Origin: CAUPWF01 sp964369775 | GTDB taxonomy: Bacteria > Bacillota > Clostridia > Lachnospirales > Lachnospiraceae | Direction of reading: 5' to 3' | Assembly: GCA_964369775.1 (NCBI GenBank) | Contig: CAYJHQ010000013.1 | Location: 1 to 64,000 of the forward strand | DNA: 64,000 bases | In this document: positions 52,857 through 61,969 of the stretch, one piece after another | How the letters are laid out: each line of letters starts with the position of its first letter | Numbering within the stretch: the stretch's first letter is position 1 | Notes under the pieces: generated by a model | Database searches by the model: none | The model's input: the letters and a program-made list of their open reading frames with translations, nothing else | Told to the model about the DNA's origin: nothing | Program-made: the position numbers and the translations under genes

Positions 52857-55800
52857 ATGAAACATAAAAAACAGAGAAAAAATAGTGGCAAAAATATGGC
52901 CATGAAAATAGGAGCATGTCTTACAGTTACTGCCTTGGTAGTAACTCTCTTTCAATCGTATGGAACCTTAGATTCTAGTGCAGAAGATTATTTGTCACTC
53001 AGTGGAATTGAAGAGATTAAAGGTAGTTTATCAGCAGAAAATCCTTACAATATTTTGGAAGTTGTGCCAGAAGAATATACAGGAAGCATCGGGTATTATA
53101 TTCCAGGAGAAGAACCTTTTGATTGGAAGGGGCAAATTGCTACGTTACCGACAAAAGAAGCTAGAAAAAGTCATATGACAAACCTGTTAAATGAACTTGA
53201 AACAAAAGGGCTACTATCAAGTGGTGGAACCACGCCGTTAGAAAAAAATGCAGCAGATTATATCTATGAAGAATATTACCCTTGGGAGAGCGAGGGGAAA
53301 ACAAATATAGAAGAAGTGAATTTTTCAGAAAAGAAGGAAGAGGAACTAGATATCGCCTTTAACCTGATGGGAGCAGGGAACGGGGAGTTTAAATTGACAG
53401 AAGCAACTTATGCACTAGTGTCTGAAGATATGACTGGAAATTATAAACAGATTATTGAAGAGGTTTCAAGAGAAAATGAAGGTCCATATGAAATTTCTGG
53501 ATATTATTATTATGATATGAAGTTTTCTCAGCAGTTGTGGATTTCGGGAGAAATGCCAACAGGTGGTTACTGGGGAGATGGAACGGAGACGACAGAACCA
53601 AGTATAGAAGTACCATTAGCAAATAAGTCAGAGCAAGAAATAGTGGACTTATTAGGTGGGCGATTAATCTTTACAAAGGTAACGCCGGCAGATGGAGGTG
53701 AATCGTATAACGAGTTCTATGGTAAATTTCCAGAGACGATAGAAGAATTGATAGAAAATCCATTTGAATTACATTTGAATCAGGCGTATTACATAGGAGA
53801 GACAAATACTAGACCTCAAACAACTTATTCAGAAAGCAATCCATATGGAGTATTAGGGGAAGGTTTCGAAGAAATCGATGTAGCAAAAGGAGAGACAGGG
53901 TATTTTGAAGCGATAGATGAGAAGTACGAGTATGTAGGAGCGGGTAATGGGAGTTATGGTTATGAGAGCAGCGCGACAGAGAAAAATACCGTAGTGTATG
54001 GAAGTTTGTATATAAATCCAGGATTTACCAATAATAACTGGTTTCGAGCAGGGGTGTTTGATGAGTCGGACGATACATTAATCCCAGAACTACCAATAGA
54101 AGTTGATAGTGTAACTCCGGAAAATGTGACTTTGGATTTAATAGAAGCTGCAGATTTGATACTTATCACAAATGGATACAATAGCACTAAAAGCTATGGA
54201 ACGGGAAACGACTTGGATGAATCCATAGTGATGGCGATAAAAGCAAAGGCAATAGAAGCATCAGATGTTGCAACGCCTATCTATGTAGAGAACACTATTA
54301 GCCTTGGGACTAACATAGTAGGGTTAGTGAATGATGTAAAAGAACAAATAGGAAATAAGGAAGAAGGAGCGATAAACTCCTTTTTGGTATTGGAATCTAC
54401 AGAGTTAGTGAGTGCAGATTTTGAAGAGCGGTTTCCTGACAGTCAGTACAAAGAGGAGGATACGCCTTTTAATCAAGTATATGAAGAGATTGTAGATGAC
54501 AACTTTTTGAGAGACATATCAGGAGCAGAAAAGTTACCAGAGGTCGTGTCGGTAGCTACTTCTTTAAGACATATTATTAACTATCCACATAGAAGGACAG
54601 AAAACAAAAAAGAGAATATACATGTGTTGGAGATTCAACCGGTTCAAGATGGGTCTAAAGGAACGACAGCTGAAGAATTGACGAAAGAAAAAGTCCAAAA
54701 TTGGTTGCCAGAAGGTGAATTTACAGATGAACAGATTCATATCACTACTATGGCAATTACGGAATTTATCGGGAAGATTGAAGACATCAACGAAGTATAT
54801 GACCTTGTGTATATCGGCGATAGCACAGAAGGTATGAGAGTGTCAAGTGGAAGTCCAAATTACGAAGATTCTAAAATGGATGGGATGTATTATACAAATA
54901 TTGGTGATACCGTTAACTACGTGCATAGCAAAACAGCGGGAAATATACTCGGACTACTGGATAGAGAATACATTACAACAGGAGAGAGAGTTACTGCAAC
55001 GCTTTTTAATGGAGTTTCCACAAGTGTGTATCCTATAGATTCAAATTTGAAGAATTACATAGCAAGATTTTCGGGTTGGGATTTAAGCGAAAGTAAGTAC
55101 AAAGAGCTTATTGATTTTGCAAATGCAGGATTTCCAATCATTGTTGGAGATAAATTAGTTTCCGAAGGAACAGCGGAAATTGAAGAGGCTGCAGTAGAAG
55201 TTGAGATTGATGCAGTAGTAGATGCAGATAATACAGTTACCATGGGGATAAAAGGGCTTGATGAGAGAGAGTACATCCCTCATAAGCTGTCCTATCAGTG
55301 GTTTGAAGAAGGGGCGCAGATAGATGGTGCAACTTCGAAAAATTATACAACTCGTCAAGAAGGGACGTATTACTGCGAGGTCACATTAACACCTTACACA
55401 GAGGATACAGAGGTATCAACGGTTAAAAGTAATGATATCCATGTGAGTGAAGGTGCTCTAGTGGTAAATGAAACAAATCCTAGTTCTTATCCGGCAGAGT
55501 ATACAGGAAACAATCATTTTGGAACCGTTCGGACAGTAGATACTCTTGATGAAATAAAAACAGGTGCAGAATATAGCATGACTGCAGAATTGAATTTTGA
55601 ACTTCCGCCAGAATATGAAGTGAAGAGTATCAAGTGGTATACAGGTTCAGGGTCGAATTATACAGAAGTGACAACTGCGAATATTAAAAACAATTTTAGT
55701 AATGGAGAAATAGTAACGGACTTAAACAGTGGAGTTTCAACTCTTAAGGGAACCTTGTCCACGCAAGGGGCAATCGGAGTGATGTGTGTGTTTTCGGTAG

Positions 55801-58676
55801 GCGAGGAAGCTTCAACTGGAGTTACTCACTCATTTGTATCTATGCGTCGAGGCGTTGAAAGAAAAGCAACGATAGTGCTACCTTGCGGACCTTATTATGC
55901 AGGAGGCGCTTGGATAGAAGGCTGGAGTGGAGGAAATACCTCCCATTACACAATGTCGGTTGCTGTAGATAGTAGTATTACAGGTGATAATATTGAACTA
56001 AAAGCAGTTCCTAAGTTATCGCCATATACAGAAAACATAAAACCAGATATGACATCTATGGAATCAACTCTATACAAGTACCAATGGTACGGGAAAAAAG
56101 ATGGTGCATATGAGATGATAACTGGTGCAGTGGGGGCAACATATCAACTGTCTACGGATACATATGAATCGTATGAGGATTATTTATGCTTAGTAACAGC
56201 AGGCGAAAAAGAATCGGAGTATACAGAATATAATACTGCTACGCCTATTGGGATTGTGGCGAATATGAGCACAAAGGCGATAAAGCTAGAAAAAGCATTT
56301 GGAGCGACTGTAGATGGAAACGTTGGAACACTTACAATACCAGCGGCCACAAAAGAAAATTCAATAAGTGCAAATTCTGCGCAGGTTGACAATAGTTCTT
56401 ATATGTATCAGATGATTAATGAAGCGAGATGGCACGATAACGTAATGTCGAATAGTAGCGCAATAGCAAACAAAGTAGATGTGCTTCAATACCTTAACCT
56501 GTCAAAGCCAGAGGTTGTATTTCAGACAAGCGAAGGCGAGGAGCAAAAGCCACAAGAATATAAGAGCCTAGAACAAGTGAAAAAGTCTGGTGGGGGAACA
56601 ACCTCACTGATTGAAGATGGAATATTGCGATATGAATTTGTAATCGAAAATGCCACAGACCCGACAGTATTAACCACTACCTATGAAGCAAAGCTATATG
56701 TGGATCAAAATTCCGATGGAAAACACGAAGTGAGTGAATTGATTTCGGATCTCCAAGTCTATGAATCAGAGGGAGATGGGAAAAAGGGAGAAAGAGTCAG
56801 CAGTAGAGATTTGATTGCAGACAAGGTTTATATTGTGGAGAGGCAACTGCCAAATACATTTTATGGAGCGATACCTTGGAAGTTAGAAGTGGTAAAAACG
56901 ACGGATTCCACAGTGCACAACTCGGAAACTGGAATTACATACGTTGCACCAGAAGAGCCAGTAGAGATAAAATTATTGCAAATAGCAGGTTCATCTGGAG
57001 GGAAGGCGGAAGTTTTGCCAGATAAGTATATGGAATATTTTGATGAATTAAGAGAAGTAGGTATCTATGATATAAAATATGATCCGGATAGTACAGAGTT
57101 TGACAGTGTTATGACGATTACAGAATTGAATACACTATCTGAACAAGGAGCAGACGCAGTATATAATAAGTTAGATGAATATGATATGATACTAATGGGA
57201 TTTCAGGAATCCTATGGGCAAAGTGATTCAGAAGATGGGTTCAATAGAATTGTCTCAGAGCAGGTCAATAGGTTTATTGATTCGGGAAAAGCGACATTAT
57301 ATACGCATGATAACGTTTCGAATGAGAATGTTCCAATAGAGAGATATCCTGATAGTAGTGGGAGTACAATCATATCGAATATTTGGTCATATTCAGGTTA
57401 TTATTTAACACTTTTAAATAGAGGGGGATCAGGGCAAGATCCTTATGGAATTGTGAGTGAAAAATATGGGTTTTCGCAGAACGCATACATAGCAGATGCA
57501 AATACAAATGGAACTCATTATATTGCTAGTGGTTACAGCGGTGTTGATGATGTAATTGAAGAGCAGATTAAAGATGCAGGATATGGAATCGCCTATGAAC
57601 CAGGCAGTGACAGAGGAAGTTATGTACATGAAACCCAAGCCTATAACAACTATTCATTGATGGCACATAGAGCTGCATCATATGGAAAGGCACAGACAGA
57701 TGATATCTATGTTAGAAATGGAACATTTGCAACAACAAGTGATGTGTCCCAGGTGAACAAGGGAGCAATTACTACCTACCCTTATGATGTGAATGTTGGA
57801 GAATTCTACACAGAGGGAAATGTGGTAAATGGAACAGGAAAAACTACAGAAACACTAGAAGTTGGATCGACCCATCACCAATGGTATCAATTAAATATGT
57901 CGACAGAAGATATTGTAGTATGGTACTGTCTGACAGATGATGGGACATCATCAGGAGATACTTACTCTCATGGATACAATGATGTAATGAATGGGTATTA
58001 TATCTATACGCTAGGAAATGTAACCTACACTGGAGCGGGACATTTAGGAAACGATAACCCACCAGATTCTGAGGTGAAATTATTTGTTAATACGATTATT
58101 GCGTCGTATCGTGTATCACTAGTGGAGCCAGAGGTGGAATTTACGGATAAGAACGGACGTGCGATTACGAGTCATTATCTCCCAGCTGAGTTAAGTGATG
58201 AGGCAGGAACAGATTTTGACCAAGTGTTAATGTCAGCAAATGAAGATTTTGCAGGAAGAGTACTGGATTTTCAGTTAGAAGATATCAACTTGGATGCAAA
58301 CAAGCAAGTAAGTGTAAATTTGTATTATGAAGACCCTTCGTTTGAAGTAGGAGAGTCCTACTATGAAGTGGACGGAGAAATGGTGATGGCGAAAGAGGAA
58401 CAAAACAACGATGGAATCATGTTATATAGAAAAGTTACACAAGAGGAGATGAAGTTAAAAGATGAGTCAGGGAAACTAGTTCCGACAGGTGACTCCTTGC
58501 AAAGTGGAACTGTGTATGCTTATTCCATGAGTGATGAAATGATAAGCATTGTATCAGGTCTTGGGGAGATGGAGTTACGGTTAGAAGTTGTGACTACTAT
58601 ACCAGATGAAGAGCCGTTGAAAGGATTGTCAAACCCATTGAATGTCCTCGTGTTAGGGTTACAAGAATTGAATTAA
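52857..58676 (+). CDS. Giant secreted DUF5057 protein, candidate pilus tip adhesin
   Basis: This is a 1939-residue protein. A basic N-terminus and a hydrophobic helix at about 16-34 form a signal peptide or anchor. The start of the mature part, NPYNILEVVPEEYTGSIGYY, is the DUF5057 hallmark. Alpha/beta amidotransferase-like motifs repeat (DLILITNGYNSTKSYG, YDLVYIGDSTEG, YDMILMGFQESYG). Two Ig-like modules with the YQWF...YYCEV pattern lie at about 811-840 and 1073-1112. No LPXTG or S-layer motif is seen at the C-terminus. It occupies the place held by PilY1 after the minor pilins of proteobacteria, hence the adhesin inference; the function of DUF5057 is unknown. Confidence 0.75.
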   Translation: MKHKKQRKNSGKNMAMKIGACLTVTALVVTLFQSYGTLDSSAEDYLSLSGIEEIKGSLSAENPYNILEVVPEEYTGSIGYYIPGEEPFDWKGQIATLPTKEARKSHMTNLLNELETKGLLSSGGTTPLEKNAADYIYEEYYPWESEGKTNIEEVNFSEKKEEELDIAFNLMGAGNGEFKLTEATYALVSEDMTGNYKQIIEEVSRENEGPYEISGYYYYDMKFSQQLWISGEMPTGGYWGDGTETTEPSIEVPLANKSEQEIVDLLGGRLIFTKVTPADGGESYNEFYGKFPETIEELIENPFELHLNQAYYIGETNTRPQTTYSESNPYGVLGEGFEEIDVAKGETGYFEAIDEKYEYVGAGNGSYGYESSATEKNTVVYGSLYINPGFTNNNWFRAGVFDESDDTLIPELPIEVDSVTPENVTLDLIEAADLILITNGYNSTKSYGTGNDLDESIVMAIKAKAIEASDVATPIYVENTISLGTNIVGLVNDVKEQIGNKEEGAINSFLVLESTELVSADFEERFPDSQYKEEDTPFNQVYEEIVDDNFLRDISGAEKLPEVVSVATSLRHIINYPHRRTENKKENIHVLEIQPVQDGSKGTTAEELTKEKVQNWLPEGEFTDEQIHITTMAITEFIGKIEDINEVYDLVYIGDSTEGMRVSSGSPNYEDSKMDGMYYTNIGDTVNYVHSKTAGNILGLLDREYITTGERVTATLFNGVSTSVYPIDSNLKNYIARFSGWDLSESKYKELIDFANAGFPIIVGDKLVSEGTAEIEEAAVEVEIDAVVDADNTVTMGIKGLDEREYIPHKLSYQWFEEGAQIDGATSKNYTTRQEGTYYCEVTLTPYTEDTEVSTVKSNDIHVSEGALVVNETNPSSYPAEYTGNNHFGTVRTVDTLDEIKTGAEYSMTAELNFELPPEYEVKSIKWYTGSGSNYTEVTTANIKNNFSNGEIVTDLNSGVSTLKGTLSTQGAIGVMCVFSVGEEASTGVTHSFVSMRRGVERKATIVLPCGPYYAGGAWIEGWSGGNTSHYTMSVAVDSSITGDNIELKAVPKLSPYTENIKPDMTSMESTLYKYQWYGKKDGAYEMITGAVGATYQLSTDTYESYEDYLCLVTAGEKESEYTEYNTATPIGIVANMSTKAIKLEKAFGATVDGNVGTLTIPAATKENSISANSAQVDNSSYMYQMINEARWHDNVMSNSSAIANKVDVLQYLNLSKPEVVFQTSEGEEQKPQEYKSLEQVKKSGGGTTSLIEDGILRYEFVIENATDPTVLTTTYEAKLYVDQNSDGKHEVSELISDLQVYESEGDGKKGERVSSRDLIADKVYIVERQLPNTFYGAIPWKLEVVKTTDSTVHNSETGITYVAPEEPVEIKLLQIAGSSGGKAEVLPDKYMEYFDELREVGIYDIKYDPDSTEFDSVMTITELNTLSEQGADAVYNKLDEYDMILMGFQESYGQSDSEDGFNRIVSEQVNRFIDSGKATLYTHDNVSNENVPIERYPDSSGSTIISNIWSYSGYYLTLLNRGGSGQDPYGIVSEKYGFSQNAYIADANTNGTHYIASGYSGVDDVIEEQIKDAGYGIAYEPGSDRGSYVHETQAYNNYSLMAHRAASYGKAQTDDIYVRNGTFATTSDVSQVNKGAITTYPYDVNVGEFYTEGNVVNGTGKTTETLEVGSTHHQWYQLNMSTEDIVVWYCLTDDGTSSGDTYSHGYNDVMNGYYIYTLGNVTYTGAGHLGNDNPPDSEVKLFVNTIIASYRVSLVEPEVEFTDKNGRAITSHYLPAELSDEAGTDFDQVLMSANEDFAGRVLDFQLEDINLDANKQVSVNLYYEDPSFEVGESYYEVDGEMVMAKEEQNNDGIMLYRKVTQEEMKLKDESGKLVPTGDSLQSGTVYAYSMSDEMISIVSGLGEMELRLEVVTTIPDEEPLKGLSNPLNVLVLGLQELN

Positions 58677-58688
58677 AATAAAAAATAC

Positions 58689-58717
58689 TTGCATTTTGCA
58701 GAAAAATCAGTTATAAT
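58689..58717 (+). promoter_or_regulatory. Promoter upstream of glnN
   Basis: TTGCAT (58689-58694), 17-base spacer, TATAAT (58712-58717). It starts 13 bases after the DUF5057 stop; the transcript would run straight into the hairpin at 58734-58770. Confidence 0.6.
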
Positions 58718-58733
58718 TCGTAACTGTAGAACA

Positions 58734-58770
58734 AAGGCGTTCCATTTAATGGGGCGCCTTGTCTTTTTTT
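58734..58770 (+). terminator. Terminator between the pilus locus and glnN, possibly a leader attenuator
   Basis: AAGGCGTTCCA (58734-58744), TTTAA loop, TGGGGCGCCTT (58750-58760) with two G-U pairs, then GTC and T7. It lies downstream of the promoter at 58689-58717, so it may regulate glnN as well as ending the pilus transcript. Confidence 0.8.
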
Positions 58771-58857
58771 ATATAGAAAGTGAGACTTGTGCTCATGAAT
58801 AAAACGCTAGGATTCTTAATAGAATGAGAACAATTTTAGAAAGAAGGTAAAACAATA

Positions 58858-60972
58858 ATGAGTGAATTTACAAACGTAGCAAAAATTTTTGGTGAGAATG
58901 TATTCAATGACATGGTGATGCAAGAGCGTCTTCCAAAGAAGGTATACAAAGAGTTGAAAAAGACGATTGAAGAAGGTAAAGATTTAGATATTACGATTGC
59001 GGATATGATTGCACATGAGATGAAAGAATGGGCGATTGAGAAGGGCGCAACTCATTATACACACTGGTTCCAGCCGCTTACAGGCGTGACGGCAGAGAAG
59101 CACGATTCTTTTATTTCAGCACCAAATGCAGAAGGAAAGGTATTGATGAGCTTTTCGGGAAAAGAATTGATAAAAGGAGAACCAGATGCATCTTCATTTC
59201 CATCAGGAGGACTTCGTGCTACTTTTGAGGCAAGAGGATATACCGCTTGGGATTGTTCATCGCCAGCATTTGTAAGACAAGATGCAGCAGGGGCAACACT
59301 TTGCATTCCTACAGCTTTTTGTTCGTACACAGGCGAGGCGCTAGATCAAAAAACACCGCTTCTTCGTTCTATGGAGGCGATTAATAAAGAGTCACTTAGA
59401 CTTTTAAAGCATTTTGGAAATACAACAGCAAAGAAAGTAACACCATCAGTAGGTGTGGAGCAAGAGTATTTCTTAGTAGATAAAGCAAAATATTTAAAGA
59501 GAAAAGATTTAATCTTTTCAGGAAGAACATTATTTGGGGCGATGCCACCAAAAGGTCAAGAGCTAGATGATCACTATTTTGGAACTATCAGACAAAGAAT
59601 TTGTGCTTATATGAAACAAGTAAATGAAGAACTTTGGAAGATGGGAGTTGTATCTAAGACTCAACATAACGAAGTTGCACCAGCACAGCACGAGCTTGCG
59701 CCGATTTATGCACCTTGTAACATTGCTGTAGATCATAACCAGATCGTGATGCAGACATTAAAGAGAGTTGCTTGTCAGCATGGAATGCAGTGTTTACTAC
59801 ATGAAAAGCCATTTGCAGGTGTAAATGGTTCTGGAAAGCATAACAACTGGTCAATCACAACAGATGAAGGAAAGAACCTTCTAGAGCCAGGAAAAACTCC
59901 TCACGAGAATATTCAATTCTTATTAGTACTTACTTGTATCTTAAAAGCAGTAGATAAGCATGCAGCACTTTTAAGAGAGTCTGCGGCAGATGTAGGAAAT
60001 GACCACAGACTTGGAGCAAATGAGGCACCTCCAGCTATTATCTCTGTATACTTAGGAGAGCAATTAGAAGATGTAATTCAACAACTTGTAAATACAGGCG
60101 AGGCAACGTCTAGTATAGCAGGGAAGAAATTAGAGACAGGAGTGAAGTCAATTCCAGATTTCACAAAAGATGCAACAGATAGAAATAGAACTTCTCCATT
60201 TGCATTTACAGGTAACAAATTTGAATTCCGTATGTGCGGTTCACGTGATTCTGTAGCAGAGGCAAATACAGTACTTAACACAATTGTGGCAGAAGCATTT
60301 GCAGAAGCATCAGATTTTATAGAAGCGTCTTCGGATAAAGAAGAAGCAGTACATGATTTGATTAAAAAGTATGCGAAAGATCACCAAAGAATCATCTTTA
60401 ACGGAAATGGTTACTCTGACGAATGGGTTGTAGAAGCGGAAAAGAGAGGCCTTCCGAATATCAAATCGATGATAGAAGCGATTCCAGCACTTGTATCGGA
60501 TCAATCTGTAGAAGTATTTTCTAAATTTGCTGTATTTACAAAAGCAGAATTGGAGTCACGTGCAGAAATTCAATATGAAGCATATGCAAAAGCGATTAAC
60601 ATTGAAGCGAAAGCTATGATTGATATAGCGAGCAAACACATGATTCCAGCAATTATCCGTTATACAAAAGGATTGGCAGATACTGTTGTATCAGTTAAGG
60701 CGGCAGGAGTAGATGCTACAGTGCAAACGGAATTATTAAAAGAGACAACAGAGTTATTAGTGGCATCGAAAAACGCTTTAAGCACTTTGATTGCAACAAC
60801 AGAAAAAGCAGCTGGAATGGAAGAAGACTTAGAAAAACAGGCAAAGTGTTATTACGAAGAAGTTTGTCCGTCAATGGTTGCGCTTAGAGCTCCAATAGAT
60901 CAATTAGAGATGATTGTAGACAAAGAAATTTGGCCAATGCCTTCATATGGGGATTTATTATTTGAAGTATAG
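58858..60972 (+). CDS. glnN: Glutamine synthetase type III
   Basis: This is a 704-residue GSIII, the long form found in Bacteroides, cyanobacteria and many Firmicutes. Distinctive segments are THYTHWFQPLTG, FPSGGLRATFEARGYTAWD, SVGVEQEYFLVD, NGSGKHNNWSI and NRTSPFAFTGNKFEFR. It condenses glutamate and ammonia to glutamine with ATP as a dodecamer. Its own promoter and a hairpin leader precede it. It is probably a main ammonium assimilation enzyme; no glutamate synthase gene is in the window. Confidence 0.96.
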   Translation: MSEFTNVAKIFGENVFNDMVMQERLPKKVYKELKKTIEEGKDLDITIADMIAHEMKEWAIEKGATHYTHWFQPLTGVTAEKHDSFISAPNAEGKVLMSFSGKELIKGEPDASSFPSGGLRATFEARGYTAWDCSSPAFVRQDAAGATLCIPTAFCSYTGEALDQKTPLLRSMEAINKESLRLLKHFGNTTAKKVTPSVGVEQEYFLVDKAKYLKRKDLIFSGRTLFGAMPPKGQELDDHYFGTIRQRICAYMKQVNEELWKMGVVSKTQHNEVAPAQHELAPIYAPCNIAVDHNQIVMQTLKRVACQHGMQCLLHEKPFAGVNGSGKHNNWSITTDEGKNLLEPGKTPHENIQFLLVLTCILKAVDKHAALLRESAADVGNDHRLGANEAPPAIISVYLGEQLEDVIQQLVNTGEATSSIAGKKLETGVKSIPDFTKDATDRNRTSPFAFTGNKFEFRMCGSRDSVAEANTVLNTIVAEAFAEASDFIEASSDKEEAVHDLIKKYAKDHQRIIFNGNGYSDEWVVEAEKRGLPNIKSMIEAIPALVSDQSVEVFSKFAVFTKAELESRAEIQYEAYAKAINIEAKAMIDIASKHMIPAIIRYTKGLADTVVSVKAAGVDATVQTELLKETTELLVASKNALSTLIATTEKAAGMEEDLEKQAKCYYEEVCPSMVALRAPIDQLEMIVDKEIWPMPSYGDLLFEV

Positions 60973-60993
60973 AAAATCATAAATAGGTCTTTT

Positions 60994-61018
60994 AATCTAA
61001 ACTAGATTATGGTATCCT
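60994..61018 (+). promoter_or_regulatory. Promoter region of the HAAS gene with an AATCTA-AAC-TAGATT dyad
   Basis: A perfect 6-3-6 inverted repeat (60994-61008) immediately precedes a TATCCT -10 (61013-61018). The -35 is weak. A repressor such as a PadR protein could bind here. Confidence 0.4.
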
Positions 61019-61046
61019 AAGTGAAAACATTTAGGAGGGGCGAGTA

Positions 61047-61487
61047 ATGAACGAATCGGAATTTCTATCAAAATTAGAAGAAGCATTAAGAAATGATCTA
61101 CATGGCGATATTATTAGAGAGCAATTGATTTATTATAGAGGGTATATAGATACAGAGAAAGCCTCAGGAAGAGATGAACGAGAGGTAATTGAAGAACTTG
61201 GAGATCCTTGGGTTATTGCTCGAAATATTATAGAGATGGACGCAACGACTAGCCAAGCAGAAGAAGTAAAGAGTTCAGCAGTGAAAGAAGAGCAAGAAAG
61301 AGCACAAAAGAATTTTCAAGTGAGATATATGCAATCGAGGATTGGTTGTTTCATAAGTGTATTGATTGTAATTGTGTTAATATTTTTCTTTAGTAGCATT
61401 GCGCTTAGATTACTGTTTATGGTTTGGCCAATAATATTAGTGTTTATTTTAGGTGGAATGTTGTTTAGATTTTTTACGAGACGATGA
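61047..61487 (+). CDS. HAAS/DUF1700 domain membrane protein
   Basis: This is a 146-residue protein. Residues 1 to about 65 form a HAAS (DUF1700) helical domain, with FLSKLEEALRNDL, YYRGYIDTEKASGRDEREVIEELGDP being typical. A charged linker and two membrane helices near 100-118 and 121-140 follow. Such proteins usually sit next to PadR regulators and are thought to sense or relay membrane signals; no PadR gene is beside it. GGAGGGG precedes the ATG. It ends shortly before a strong terminator. Confidence 0.82.
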   Translation: MNESEFLSKLEEALRNDLHGDIIREQLIYYRGYIDTEKASGRDEREVIEELGDPWVIARNIIEMDATTSQAEEVKSSAVKEEQERAQKNFQVRYMQSRIGCFISVLIVIVLIFFFSSIALRLLFMVWPIILVFILGGMLFRFFTRR

Positions 61488-61509
61488 AGAAATTAATATA
61501 ACAATGAAA

Positions 61510-61538
61510 AATAGTGTGCATTTTTGCACACTATTTTT
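61510..61538. terminator. Bidirectional terminator between the HAAS gene and the small minus-strand gene
   Basis: ATAGTGTGCA (61511-61520), TTTT loop, TGCACACTAT (61525-61534), then T5. A-rich sequence on the left gives a T-rich tail for the minus strand. Confidence 0.85.
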
Positions 61539-61548
61539 GCGAATAAAA

Positions 61549-61719
61549 CTAATGGTTATCCGAGTATTTAGAACAGTTTTTAGCTTTGTTGTCGTAAGCA
61601 TTTGTTTCAGAAGAATTTTCTGCATTTTTCACCTTACTCTTATCCATGTTTTTATTCATTTCTTTGTTTTGTGATTCATAATTTTTGGTTTCATTCATAT
61701 AACTGTTTCTCTTTGACAT
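61549..61719 (-). CDS. Small hydrophilic 56-residue protein, candidate spore protein
   Basis: A 56-codon frame begins MSKRNSYMNETKNYESQNKE and ends KNCSKYSDNH. It is very rich in Asn, Lys, Ser and Glu with no membrane segment. A perfect AAGGAGG lies 8 bases before the ATG, and a terminator follows, which argues that it is real. The upstream region has GAATA and CATACTA separated by 17 bases, close to the forespore sigma-G consensus. Composition, size and promoter resemble small acid-soluble or other minor spore proteins, but no named family is recognised. Confidence 0.65.
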   Translation of the reverse strand: MSKRNSYMNETKNYESQNKEMNKNMDKSKVKNAENSSETNAYDNKAKNCSKYSDNH

Positions 61720-61753
61720 TGTGATGTCCTCCTTGATATTTATGATTCGGTTA

Positions 61754-61782
61754 TAGTATGCGCAGATGAAATATTTCTATTC
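61754..61782 (-). promoter_or_regulatory. Sigma-G-like promoter of the small protein gene
   Basis: Minus strand: GAATA (61778-61782), 17-base spacer, CATACTA (61754-61760), fitting the sigma-G pattern GMATR-N17/18-CATnnTA. No well-spaced sigma-A pair was found here. Confidence 0.45.
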
Positions 61783-61814
61783 AAGAATGAATTAAGAAAT
61801 ATTAAAAAAATTTG

Positions 61815-61843
61815 TTGATTTTTTATATGAACTATATTATACT
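61815..61843 (+). promoter_or_regulatory. Promoter of a candidate small RNA
   Basis: TTGATT (61815-61820), 17-base spacer, TATACT (61838-61843). An alternative TTGTTG-17-TATTAT pair is shifted by 3 bases. No open frame with ribosome site follows before the terminator at 61895. Confidence 0.6.
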
Positions 61844-61849
61844 TCTACT

Positions 61850-61927
61850 TGTAGGAAAAACTCCTACACCCCTTATTAATTATTTATACTCCCCAAAAGA
61901 CCGATGGCTCCCCCATCGGTCTTTTAA
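61850..61927 (+). ncRNA. Candidate C-rich small RNA, about 78 nt
   Basis: Between a sigma-A promoter and a strong intrinsic terminator lies a short non-coding transcript. It has a 5' hairpin TGTAGGA-AAAAC-TCCTACA (61850-61868), a single-stranded A/T region framed by two CCCC tracts (61868-61872 and 61891-61894) and a terminator stem with a CTCCC loop. C-rich loops of this kind in Firmicute small RNAs (for example FsrA and the UCCC-type RNAs) pair with G-rich ribosome sites. Its place directly before feoA suggests an iron link, but no Fur box could be shown. Confidence 0.5.
61895..61927 (+). terminator. Terminator of the candidate small RNA
   Basis: AAAAGACCGATGG (61895-61907), CTCCC loop, CCATCGGTCTTTT (61913-61925), a perfect 13-bp stem whose 3' end supplies the T tract. 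Confidence 0.85.
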
Positions 61928-61939
61928 CGTAAAAAAATA

Positions 61940-61969
61940 TTGACAAAAAAAGGATAGTTGTGCTAATAT
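61940..61969 (+). promoter_or_regulatory. Promoter of feoAB
   Basis: TTGACA (61940-61945), 18-base spacer with a TGC extended element, TAATAT (61964-61969). A TAACGTTA palindrome at 61979-61986 lies at the expected start site and may be an operator. Confidence 0.55.

Noticed and set aside
55150..55260. Repetitive Glu/Ala/Val-Asp stretch in the DUF5057 gene as a tandem repeat
   Set aside because: Codons vary and no constant period was found; it is a low-complexity acidic linker.
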